From an uncultured Christensenellaceae bacterium (lineage in GTDB: Bacteria > Bacillota > Clostridia > Christensenellales > UBA3700): a DNA stretch of 5,055 nucleotides. This document shows positions 1 to 5,055 of this stretch, piece by piece; within the stretch, counting starts at the first letter, position 1; every line of letters starts with the position of its first letter. A program made the position numbers and the translations under genes. The DNA is taken from contig CABKMX010000086.1 in assembly GCA_902373595.1 (NCBI GenBank), positions 1 through 5,055 on the forward strand, written 5' to 3'. The notes beneath the pieces are model-generated. The model was not told where the DNA came from, did no database searches, and saw only the letters and a program-made list of their open reading frames with translations.

Positions 1-17
1 CTTTTTTTGAGGTAAAT

Positions 18-923
18 ATGAACAAAACACGAATCGCATCCGCGGCGTTTGCCGCGATCGTCGTACTTGCGCTGTCGACGTGTTTTTGTGCATGCTCGCA
101 AACGCAGGAACTGCCCGATTGGGCGTTCGATTCTCTCTATGCCACCGACGCTTCGCGTGCCGAGGGCAGCGACGTGAGAGTGATGTCCGTCAATATGCTC
201 GTGCATATGGAGTCGTGGGGAGGCGAGCCGGTCGAGCCGCGTGCCCAACTTGCCGAAAAATTCTTCGAGCACTACGCGCCCGACGTCGTCGCGCTGCAGG
301 AGCTTTGCGACGATTGGTACAAGTGCCTCGAAGGCAGACTTGACGGCTATGCATACGTCCACGACGGCAAGACCAAGACAAACATGATCTACAATGCCGA
401 CAAGCTGACCCTTGTCGACGGCGGCTACTTCGAATACGACAAGTGTGACAGCAGCGGCTGCCGCGCGGTCGCATGGGGAGTTTTCCTCGCCGAGGACGGA
501 CAAATGTTCGCCGTCACTTCCACGCATTTCGACCTTGGGACAGAGGAGAAGAAGGTCGAGTACCGTACCTCGCAGATAGCGCAGCTCGCCGAACAAGTCC
601 GCCTGCTCGCGCAGGAGTATGCCTGTCCGGTAATCGCTGCTGGCGACTACAATGTGCTGGAAGGGGAGGACTACGGCGACGGGTCGAATTACGACGACCT
701 GGTCGCGGCGATAGGCGGCGCCGACGTGAGATATGCCGCCGAAAGGGTGATCTGCGACGAGGAGTTCGTCGCCGAGCACAGCGACAACCTTTGGGATCAT
801 ATGATATTGCTCGGGCAGGCACAGCCGCTCGAATACCGCATAGTCACCGAGCCGTTTTTCCGCTACGGCGAAGAGCTCGCGATGACCGACCACTATCCGA
901 TTTTTTGCGACTTCGCGCTTTAA
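18..923 (+). CDS. Predicted lipoprotein, endonuclease/exonuclease/phosphatase (EEP) family hydrolase
   Basis: This 301-residue protein begins with a lipoprotein-type signal: basic MNKTR, a hydrophobic stretch at about residues 7-21, then three closely spaced cysteines (C22, C24, C26). C26, preceded by Phe-Cys-Ala, is the best lipidation candidate, so the enzyme is probably anchored on the outer face of the membrane. The rest is one EEP domain with its motifs in order: SVNM (N59), LQE (Q94-E95, metal-binding Glu), TSTHFD (H170), GDYN (D210, N212), WDHM (D260-H261) and TDHYP (D291-H292). These are the metal and catalytic positions of the DNase I / sphingomyelinase / inositol phosphatase superfamily, and all appear intact. 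The substrate cannot be read from the sequence; nucleic acid, a phospholipid or a phosphorylated metabolite are all possible. The ATG at 18 follows a GAGG at 9-12 with 5-nt spacing. The gene stands alone before a terminator. Family assignment is firm; substrate is unknown. Confidence 0.9.
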   Translation: MNKTRIASAAFAAIVVLALSTCFCACSQTQELPDWAFDSLYATDASRAEGSDVRVMSVNMLVHMESWGGEPVEPRAQLAEKFFEHYAPDVVALQELCDDWYKCLEGRLDGYAYVHDGKTKTNMIYNADKLTLVDGGYFEYDKCDSSGCRAVAWGVFLAEDGQMFAVTSTHFDLGTEEKKVEYRTSQIAQLAEQVRLLAQEYACPVIAAGDYNVLEGEDYGDGSNYDDLVAAIGGADVRYAAERVICDEEFVAEHSDNLWDHMILLGQAQPLEYRIVTEPFFRYGEELAMTDHYPIFCDFAL

Positions 924-952
924 TGCGCGCGAATCATAATATATCGTCGTGC

Positions 953-979
953 AAAGGACGCCGCCCGGCGTCCTTTTTT
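953..979 (+). terminator. Rho-independent terminator after the EEP lipoprotein gene
   Basis: A perfect 10-bp inverted repeat pairs 953-962 (AAAGGACGCC) with 967-976 (GGCGTCCTTT) around a 4-nt loop (GCCC). It runs into six consecutive T residues at 974-979. It lies 30 bases after the stop codon of the upstream gene. The G+C-rich stem plus U-tract is the classic intrinsic terminator layout in the + direction. It isolates the lipoprotein gene from the downstream operon. Confidence 0.93.
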
Positions 980-1019
980 CGAAAACGCAAAGAAAATTTG
1001 CGATACCCCGTGCGATCTG

Positions 1020-1048
1020 TTGCATTTTGCGACAAAAGAGGCTATAAT
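1020..1048 (+). promoter_or_regulatory. Sigma-70/sigma-A type promoter of the ygbA-ABC transporter operon
   Basis: The -10 element is a perfect TATAAT at 1043-1048. A weaker -35 candidate, TTGCAT at 1020-1025, sits upstream with the ideal 17-bp spacer. Only the first three bases match TTGACA, so the promoter may depend mainly on its -10. Transcription would start near 1055. This is the only convincing promoter between the terminator and the first operon gene. The start point is predicted from spacing only. Confidence 0.75.
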
Positions 1049-1060
1049 CTTTTTGGCAAG

Positions 1061-1097
1061 GTTAGTCTATGCTAACTTATGGTTAGCCAGCGCTAAC
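1061..1097. promoter_or_regulatory. Tandem palindromic operator, two copies of GTTAG-N6-CTAAC
   Basis: Copy 1 spans 1061-1076 (GTTAG, TCTATG, CTAAC) and copy 2 spans 1082-1097 (GTTAG, CCAGCG, CTAAC). Copy 2 extends to a 6-bp arm, GTTAGC/GCTAAC. Palindrome centres are 21 bp apart. Half-sites start at 1061, 1072, 1082 and 1093, giving steps of 11, 10 and 11 bp, so all face the same side of the DNA. The cluster lies about 6 to 42 bases after the predicted transcription start and before the ygbA ribosome binding site, where bound protein would block initiation or early elongation. The GTTAG/CTAAC half-site resembles the core of DtxR/IdeR metalloregulator boxes. Classic DtxR boxes bring these arms much closer together, so the regulator remains a guess. 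In RNA each copy could form only a weak 5-6 bp hairpin. Confidence 0.8.
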
Positions 1098-1109
1098 AAT
1101 ACTTTCGAC

Positions 1110-1121
1110 GAGGCGCGTATG
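1110..1121 (+). promoter_or_regulatory. Ribosome binding site and ATG that fix the ygbA start
   Basis: GAGG at 1110-1113 lies 5 nt before the ATG at 1119-1121. The same reading frame stays open upstream to a TTG at 1020. That longer start would lie inside the -35 element and ahead of the predicted transcription start, and would translate the operator, so it is rejected. Similarity to the YgbA family also begins just after the ATG. Confidence 0.82.
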
Positions 1122-1502
1122 GAAAAGCAAAAAGATCTTGAAATCGTTAAATTGATGATCGCGATGTATTGCCGCGGCAAGCACAAGAGCAAAAAGGGGG
1201 AATTGTGCCCCGAGTGCGCCGAGCTTGCCGAGTATGTGCGGCAGCGCCGCGAGAGGTGTCCGTTCGGGGACGACAAGCCGTTTTGCTCCAATTGCAAGAT
1301 TCATTGCTACCGTCCCGACATGAGGCAAAAGATTGCCGCCGTGATGCGCTATTCGGGTCCGCGACTGACCTTTACGCACCCCGTAATCGCCTTTTCGCAT
1401 CTCGCGGAGACAATCAAGACAAGGCGCGCAAACGCAAAACAAGAAAGACAAAAACAAAAAGAGAAAGAGATGAAAGACAAAGAGGAGAAGCGAAATGATT
1501 GA
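1119..1502 (+). CDS. ygbA: YgbA-like 'nitrous oxide-stimulated promoter' family protein
   Basis: The protein has 127 residues from the ATG at 1119. Its core (about 8-97) carries the YgbA family pattern: an MYC-RGKH segment (C18, H21), LCPEC (C30, C33), an ELAEYV helix, RCPFG-DDKPFC (C47, C56), NCKIHCY (C59, H62, C63), MRQKIAAVMRYSGPR and a hydrophobic HPVIAFSHL segment. The seven conserved-looking cysteines and nearby histidines suggest a bound metal or Fe-S cluster, which is inference. No transmembrane segment or signal peptide is evident, so it is probably cytoplasmic. In enterobacteria ygbA belongs to the NsrR nitric oxide regulon and is linked to recovery from nitrosative stress; the biochemical role is unresolved. 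Residues 98-127 form a Lys/Glu/Arg/Gln-rich tail beyond the usual core. It is the first gene after the operator and overlaps the next gene by 8 nt. Family call is firm; function here is inferred. Confidence 0.88.
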   Translation: MEKQKDLEIVKLMIAMYCRGKHKSKKGELCPECAELAEYVRQRRERCPFGDDKPFCSNCKIHCYRPDMRQKIAAVMRYSGPRLTFTHPVIAFSHLAETIKTRRANAKQERQKQKEKEMKDKEEKRND

Positions 1503-3228
1503 CAAAGAGCTGCTCTCGCTGTTGGGAGGCAACCGCAAATATATCGCCTATTCGGTAATCGCGATGATATTCGGCCTGTTTGCCAACACCGCAGTCACCG
1601 CGTGCATATGTTACGCGATAGGGCTTGCGGCGGACGGCGCGGCGGCGTCGTCGTATGTTGCGCCTGCGCTCATCGCGGCGCTGTGCATAGCGTTGAGATT
1701 TTGCATTACGAAGGCGACGAATGAGTTCAAAAACGCGCTCGGGGCGCACGTCAAAAAGGATTTGCGCCACCGCGCGTACGACAAGATGCTGAGGCTCGGC
1801 GTGCGCTCGTCCGACAGCGCGACGATGGCAGGCATGACCCAGGTCGGCGTCGAGGGCATCGAGCAGCTCGACCTCTACTATTCGACCTATCTGCCGCAAT
1901 TTTTCTATTCGATGATTGCGCCGTTCATATTGTTCGCGATATGCGCTCCGATTGATTGGCGGACGGCGGTGATGCTGATTGTCTGCGTGCCGCTGATTCC
2001 GATTTCGATAGTCGCGGTGTCCAAGTACGCCAAGCGCATTTTTGCAAAGTATTGGGGCAAGTACACATCGATGGGCGACGTGTTTTTGGACAGCGTGCAG
2101 GGGCTGAAAGAGCTCAAAATTTTCAAGGCGGACGCGCGCAAGCACGAACAGATCAACGCTTCCGCAGAGGACTTCCGCAAGATTACGATGAAGGTGTTGG
2201 TCATGCAGCTTGCCAGCACGACGATTATGGATCTCGTCGCCTACGGCGGCGCCGGCGCAGGCATAGCGCTTGCGGTAAGCGGAGTGATGAACGGCGCCGA
2301 TCCGATCAAAGCGCTCTTCCTCGTGTTGATTGCGGTGGAATTCTTTCTGCCGCTAAGGTCGCTGGGCAGCGCGTTCCACGTCGCGATGAACGGCGCGAGC
2401 GCAGGGCGCAAAATCCTGGAGATTCTTCAAGCCAAAGAGCCCGAATGGGGCGACGGAGACATCGACGATACGACCGCGCAGCTTCGCGGCGTCACCTTTT
2501 CGTACGACGGCAAACGCGACGTGCTCAAAGACGTGACGATGAGCTTTCCGCGCGTGGGGATGACCGCAATCGTCGGAGAGAGCGGCTGCGGCAAGTCGAC
2601 GGTCGTCAATCTGTTGAGCGGCGCATACAGACCGAGCGAAGGGGAGGTGCTCGCAGGAGGCAAAAAGCTGAGCGAAATCTCGCGTGCCGGCTGGTATTCC
2701 CACCTTGCGATTGTCTCGTATAATTCCTACATATTCAACGAGAGCGTGCGCGACAATTTCAAACTCGCCCGTCCCGAGGTGTCGGACGAAGAGATATATG
2801 CGGCGCTCGAGCAGGTGCGGCTCGCCGAGTTCGTGAAGTCGGGCGGCGGACTCGACAAGGTGATTGCAGAGGATGGCGGCAACGTTTCGGGCGGACAAAA
2901 GCAGCGGCTTGCGTTGGCGGTCGCGCTCGTTGCCGACAAGGAGATATATGCGTTTGACGAGGCGACGTCCAACATCGACGGCGACAGCGAAGCCATCATC
3001 ATGGACAACATACGCAAACTTTCAAAGGTAAAGAACGTCATCGTCATCTCGCACAGGCTCGCCAACGTGGTTCCCGCGGACAACATTTATTTCATGAGCG
3101 ACGGCGAAGTCAAAGAGAGCGGCACGCATGACGAGCTCATCGCAAAGGGCGGACAATACGCGCGGCTGTTCAACGCGCAAAAGGCGCTCGAAGAGGGATA
3201 TCTCGACGGGGAGGACGACAATGACTGA
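1495..3228 (+). CDS. ABC transporter permease/ATPase half-transporter, CydD-like
   Basis: This 577-residue half-transporter has an N-terminal membrane domain with about six helices (roughly 16-44, 54-72, 131-151, 155-176, 242-262, 270-290) and a C-terminal ATPase. The stretch at 283-311 (FFLPLRSLGSAFHVAMNGAS and following) resembles the CydD side of CydDC-type exporters. ATPase motifs in order are A-loop Y337, Walker A GESGCGKST (361-369), signature VSGGQ (464-468), Walker B AFDE (486-489), D-loop SNID (492-495) and H-loop H520. The Q-loop position reads VSYNSYIF, with Y409 where Gln is usual. The usual LARAL arginine after the signature is V476. The ATG at 1495 has GGAG at 1484-1487 and overlaps ygbA by 8 nt, indicating translational coupling. 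It almost certainly pairs with the next gene's product. CydDC substrates in E. coli have been reported as cysteine/glutathione and, more recently, heme; the substrate here is unknown. No cydAB is present. Confidence 0.9.
   Translation: MIDKELLSLLGGNRKYIAYSVIAMIFGLFANTAVTACICYAIGLAADGAAASSYVAPALIAALCIALRFCITKATNEFKNALGAHVKKDLRHRAYDKMLRLGVRSSDSATMAGMTQVGVEGIEQLDLYYSTYLPQFFYSMIAPFILFAICAPIDWRTAVMLIVCVPLIPISIVAVSKYAKRIFAKYWGKYTSMGDVFLDSVQGLKELKIFKADARKHEQINASAEDFRKITMKVLVMQLASTTIMDLVAYGGAGAGIALAVSGVMNGADPIKALFLVLIAVEFFLPLRSLGSAFHVAMNGASAGRKILEILQAKEPEWGDGDIDDTTAQLRGVTFSYDGKRDVLKDVTMSFPRVGMTAIVGESGCGKSTVVNLLSGAYRPSEGEVLAGGKKLSEISRAGWYSHLAIVSYNSYIFNESVRDNFKLARPEVSDEEIYAALEQVRLAEFVKSGGGLDKVIAEDGGNVSGGQKQRLALAVALVADKEIYAFDEATSNIDGDSEAIIMDNIRKLSKVKNVIVISHRLANVVPADNIYFMSDGEVKESGTHDELIAKGGQYARLFNAQKALEEGYLDGEDDND
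3208..3223 (+). promoter_or_regulatory. Ribosome binding site and ATG that fix the second ABC gene start
   Basis: GGGGAGG at 3208-3214 lies 6 nt before the ATG at 3221-3223. The frame is open further upstream to 3128, but the extra 31 residues would be an Arg/Ser-rich sequence lying entirely inside the first ABC gene, with no family resemblance. The ATG at 3221 gives an 8-nt overlap (ATGACTGA) like that at the previous junction (ATGATTGA). Confidence 0.88.
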
Positions 3229-4909
3229 AAAGAATACGAGAATGAACGGCGGCAAGATTATGGCGAGACTGATTGTCTTGCTCGGATCGCTCGCTTATAT
3301 AATGGTAATCGCCGTTATTAACGGCAGTCTCGGGTTCATCAGCGCAATGGGCGTGACGTTGATGGGCGCGGTCGGCGTCGCCAAGGCGCTCGGGGAAAAC
3401 ATCGCCCTGTCGTACGGCTGGATTATGGGCCTTGCGGTCGGGTTCGGCGTGCTGCGAGGGGCGTTGCGCTATGCCGAGCAATACAGCAATCACTACATCG
3501 CGTTTCGCTTGCTCGCGGTGTTGCGCGACAAGATATTCGGCGCGCTGCGCGTGCTTTGCCCTGCCAAGCTGGAGAGCAAGCAAAAGGGCGCGATCATAGC
3601 GATGATCACTTCGGACATCGAGACGCTCGAGGTTTTCTATGCGCATACGATTTCGCCCATCTGCATAGCGGTCGTCGTGTCGAGCGCGGTATTCGTGTTC
3701 GTCGGATGCGTGTCGAGCTGGTATTTGGCGCTGGTCGCGCTGTGCGGCTATCTGGCGATAGGGATAGTGCTGCCGCTGATCTCGTCCAAGCTGATGCGCT
3801 CGGGCGGCGTGGGCTACAGGGCGGAATTCTCATCGTTCAACGCCTACTTCTTGGACAGTATAAAGGGCGTCAAAGACATCGTTCTCAACAATGCCGAGAA
3901 CGCGCGGCTTGCCGAAGTGGACAGGCGCAGCGACTCGCTTTTGGACTATACGAAAAAACTCAAGCGTAAGATTTCGACAGCGGCGGGTTTGACCGAAATT
4001 TTCGTGTCCGTGTTTGTTATTCTCACTTTAACTGTCGGCGTGATCTTGGTGTCGACCGACCGGTTGAGCGTCGGCATGATGATTGTCGGGGTGGTTGCGG
4101 TGTTCGGTTCGTTCGGCCCCGTAATCGCGATATCGGCGCTTCCGGGCAACCTCACGCAGACGTTTGCGTCGGGCGACCGCGTGCTCAAATTGCTTGCCGA
4201 AAAGCCCGCCGTCGAGCCGGTTGAAGACGGCAAACCGCTCGACTTCGAACGCGTCGAGACAATCGACCTTTCGTTCGGATACGACGCCAACGAAAGAGTG
4301 CTCAAAGACGTATGCATGCACGCCGAAAAGGGCGAGATCGTCGGCATAGTCGGTGCGAGCGGCTGCGGCAAATCCACGTTGCTCAAATTGCTGCTGCGCT
4401 TTTGGGAGAAGGATTCGGGCAGCATCGAATACAACGGCGTCGACATCGACGAGATTGACAGCGCGGCGTTGACGGACAACGTGACCATGGTCAGTCAGAG
4501 TACCTATCTCTTCGACCAAAGCGTCGCCGACAACCTTCGCATAGCCAAGGCGGACGCGACAATGGACGAGATGAGACAGGCTTGCCGAAAGGCGTCCGTC
4601 GACGAGTTCATCATGAAGCTTCCTAATGGTTACGACACACAGGTCGGCGCTCTCGGCGACGACTTATCCGCAGGCGAAAAGCAGAGGATAGGACTTGCGA
4701 GGGCATTCCTGCATGACGGCAAATTGATATTGCTCGACGAGCCGACAAGCAACGTCGACAGCATCAACGAGGGCATCATTCTCAAGGCGCTCAAGGACAG
4801 CCGCAGGGAAAAGAGCATCATCTTGGTGTCTCACCGCGAATCGACGATGGCAATCGCCGACCGCGTATATCGCATCAAGGACGGAGCGATAGAGGAGGTG
4901 GAGAGATGA
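3221..4909 (+). CDS. ABC transporter permease/ATPase half-transporter, CydC-like
   Basis: From the ATG at 3221 the product is 562 residues: an exporter-type membrane domain (hydrophobic helices at roughly 14-40, 62-80, 137-155, 165-187, 257-278, 281-303) and a C-terminal ATPase. Residues about 79-150, including LRYAEQYSNHYIAFRLL and the following ...SDIETLEVFYAH..., match the typical CydC pattern (RY-E-----H--FR-L, then a D-----LY/FY segment). ATPase motifs are A-loop Y354, Walker A GASGCGKST (378-386), Q-loop Q426 (VSQSTYLF), signature LSAGE (482-486), Walker B LILLDE (502-507), D-loop SNVD (510-513) and H-loop H538. All are consensus except the signature, where Ala replaces the first Gly and Glu replaces Gln; Glu at that last position is common in CydC proteins. 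It overlaps the preceding ABC gene by 8 nt and the next gene by 4 nt. A heterodimeric exporter with the CydD-like partner is the natural reading. The substrate is unknown. Confidence 0.9.
   Translation: MTEKNTRMNGGKIMARLIVLLGSLAYIMVIAVINGSLGFISAMGVTLMGAVGVAKALGENIALSYGWIMGLAVGFGVLRGALRYAEQYSNHYIAFRLLAVLRDKIFGALRVLCPAKLESKQKGAIIAMITSDIETLEVFYAHTISPICIAVVVSSAVFVFVGCVSSWYLALVALCGYLAIGIVLPLISSKLMRSGGVGYRAEFSSFNAYFLDSIKGVKDIVLNNAENARLAEVDRRSDSLLDYTKKLKRKISTAAGLTEIFVSVFVILTLTVGVILVSTDRLSVGMMIVGVVAVFGSFGPVIAISALPGNLTQTFASGDRVLKLLAEKPAVEPVEDGKPLDFERVETIDLSFGYDANERVLKDVCMHAEKGEIVGIVGASGCGKSTLLKLLLRFWEKDSGSIEYNGVDIDEIDSAALTDNVTMVSQSTYLFDQSVADNLRIAKADATMDEMRQACRKASVDEFIMKLPNGYDTQVGALGDDLSAGEKQRIGLARAFLHDGKLILLDEPTSNVDSINEGIILKALKDSRREKSIILVSHRESTMAIADRVYRIKDGAIEEVER
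4893..4908 (+). promoter_or_regulatory. Consensus ribosome binding site for the last, partial gene
   Basis: AGGAGGT at 4893-4899 is a perfect match to the anti-Shine-Dalgarno core, with 6 nt to the ATG at 4906-4908. It sits inside the last codons of the CydC-like gene, whose TGA stop (4907-4909) overlaps this start as ATGA. This site is the strongest argument that the short open frame to the window end is a real gene. Confidence 0.88.
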
Positions 4910-5055
4910 CGGGCGAAAAGACGTTCGACGATAGGAGCGACGATATCGCCGCCTTGATTGAAAACTCGGCGCGCATGCAAGAGGCGGTCGCCGCCGAGAG
5001 GGCGGCTTTCGAGGAAAAGCAGAAAAAGCGCGAGGCGAAAGAGAGGGACGAGAGC
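4906..5055 (+). CDS. Partial gene, hydrophilic probable coiled-coil protein of unknown function
   Basis: Fifty codons are open from the ATG at 4906 to the last base of the window, so the gene is truncated at its 3' end by the window edge. The visible part starts MTGEKTFDDRSDDIAALIEN and continues with an Ala/Glu/Lys/Arg-rich stretch (about residues 16-50). That stretch looks like a long amphipathic helix or coiled coil. It has no signal peptide, transmembrane segment or cysteine. I do not recognise a family. A consensus ribosome binding site and the ATGA overlap with the CydC-like gene make it a genuine operon member. Its charged composition recalls the C-terminal tail of the YgbA-like protein, but low-complexity resemblance is not evidence of relatedness. 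It could be the N-terminal extension of a larger enzyme whose domain lies beyond the window. Confidence 0.78.
   Translation, partial: MTGEKTFDDRSDDIAALIENSARMQEAVAAERAAFEEKQKKREAKERDES

Noticed and set aside
1061..1097. Interpretation of the GTTAG/CTAAC repeats as a riboswitch or attenuator
   Set aside because: Each RNA hairpin would have only 5-6 bp and no U-tract or anti-terminator partner follows; the 21-bp centre spacing and equal half-sites fit a DNA operator better.
1020..1118. In-frame extension of the YgbA-like protein to a TTG start at 1020
   Set aside because: The extension covers the -35/-10 promoter and both operator palindromes, begins before the predicted transcript start and has no ribosome binding site; the ATG at 1119 has GAGG at good spacing.
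1414..2145. Long antisense open frame (243 codons) opposite ygbA and the first ABC gene
   Set aside because: The product is Arg/His-rich low-complexity sequence typical of GC-rich antisense frames and shows no recognisable domain, while the + strand frames carry clear family motifs.
1956..2723. Second + strand open frame (255 codons) inside the CydD-like gene
   Set aside because: It is Arg-rich frame-shadow sequence, fully contained in a gene with intact ABC motifs, and has no family resemblance.
2790..2952. Repeated 12-mer GAGATATATGCG inside the CydD-like gene
   Set aside because: Both copies encode the same short peptide (Glu-Ile-Tyr-Ala) in frame at unrelated positions; this is most simply coincidental codon choice.
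3128..3220. In-frame extension of the CydC-like protein into the preceding gene
   Set aside because: It would overlap the first ABC gene by about 100 bases with an Arg/Ser-rich, non-homologous N-terminus; the ATG at 3221 has a strong GGGGAGG site.
1495..4909. Naming the pair cydD/cydC outright
   Set aside because: The similarity patterns are suggestive, but there is no cydAB nearby and the substrate is unknown, so firm gene symbols are not justified.

Overview
The window looks like a moderately GC-rich chromosomal segment from an anaerobic Gram-positive bacterium, most likely Bacillota/Clostridia. This is inferred from strong AGGAGG-type ribosome binding sites, tightly overlapping genes, a lipoprotein signal on a secreted enzyme, and the gene content. 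No taxonomic marker is present, so the assignment is tentative. All real genes are on the + strand.

Region 1 (1-979) is a single gene for a predicted surface lipoprotein with an endonuclease/exonuclease/phosphatase (EEP) metal-dependent hydrolase fold. A well-formed Rho-independent terminator (953-979) follows it and separates it from what comes next.

Region 2 (980-1118) is a compact control region. It holds a sigma-70-type promoter with a perfect TATAAT, then two palindromes of the form GTTAG-N6-CTAAC. Their centres are exactly 21 bp apart, so four half-sites recur every 10-11 bp on one face of the helix just downstream of the expected transcription start. The arrangement suggests a repressible operator. 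The GTTAG half-site resembles the core of DtxR/IdeR-type metalloregulator boxes, but the spacing differs and the regulator is unknown.

Region 3 (1119-5055) is a tightly packed operon. It encodes a cysteine-rich protein of the YgbA / 'nitrous oxide-stimulated promoter' family with an added charged tail, two type IV (exporter-fold) ABC half-transporters that resemble CydD and CydC, and the start of an unrecognised, highly charged, probably coiled-coil protein that runs off the window. The genes overlap by 8, 8 and 4 nt, so they are probably translationally coupled.

The two ABC proteins probably form a heterodimer. One ATP site is consensus. The other combines a Q-loop Gln-to-Tyr change in the first protein with an LSAGE signature in the second. 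In enterobacteria, YgbA and CydDC are each linked to nitric oxide tolerance. A joint operon under a metalloregulator-like operator therefore suggests a module for nitrosative stress, iron, thiol or heme homeostasis. That function is an inference, and no cytochrome bd genes (cydAB) lie in this window.
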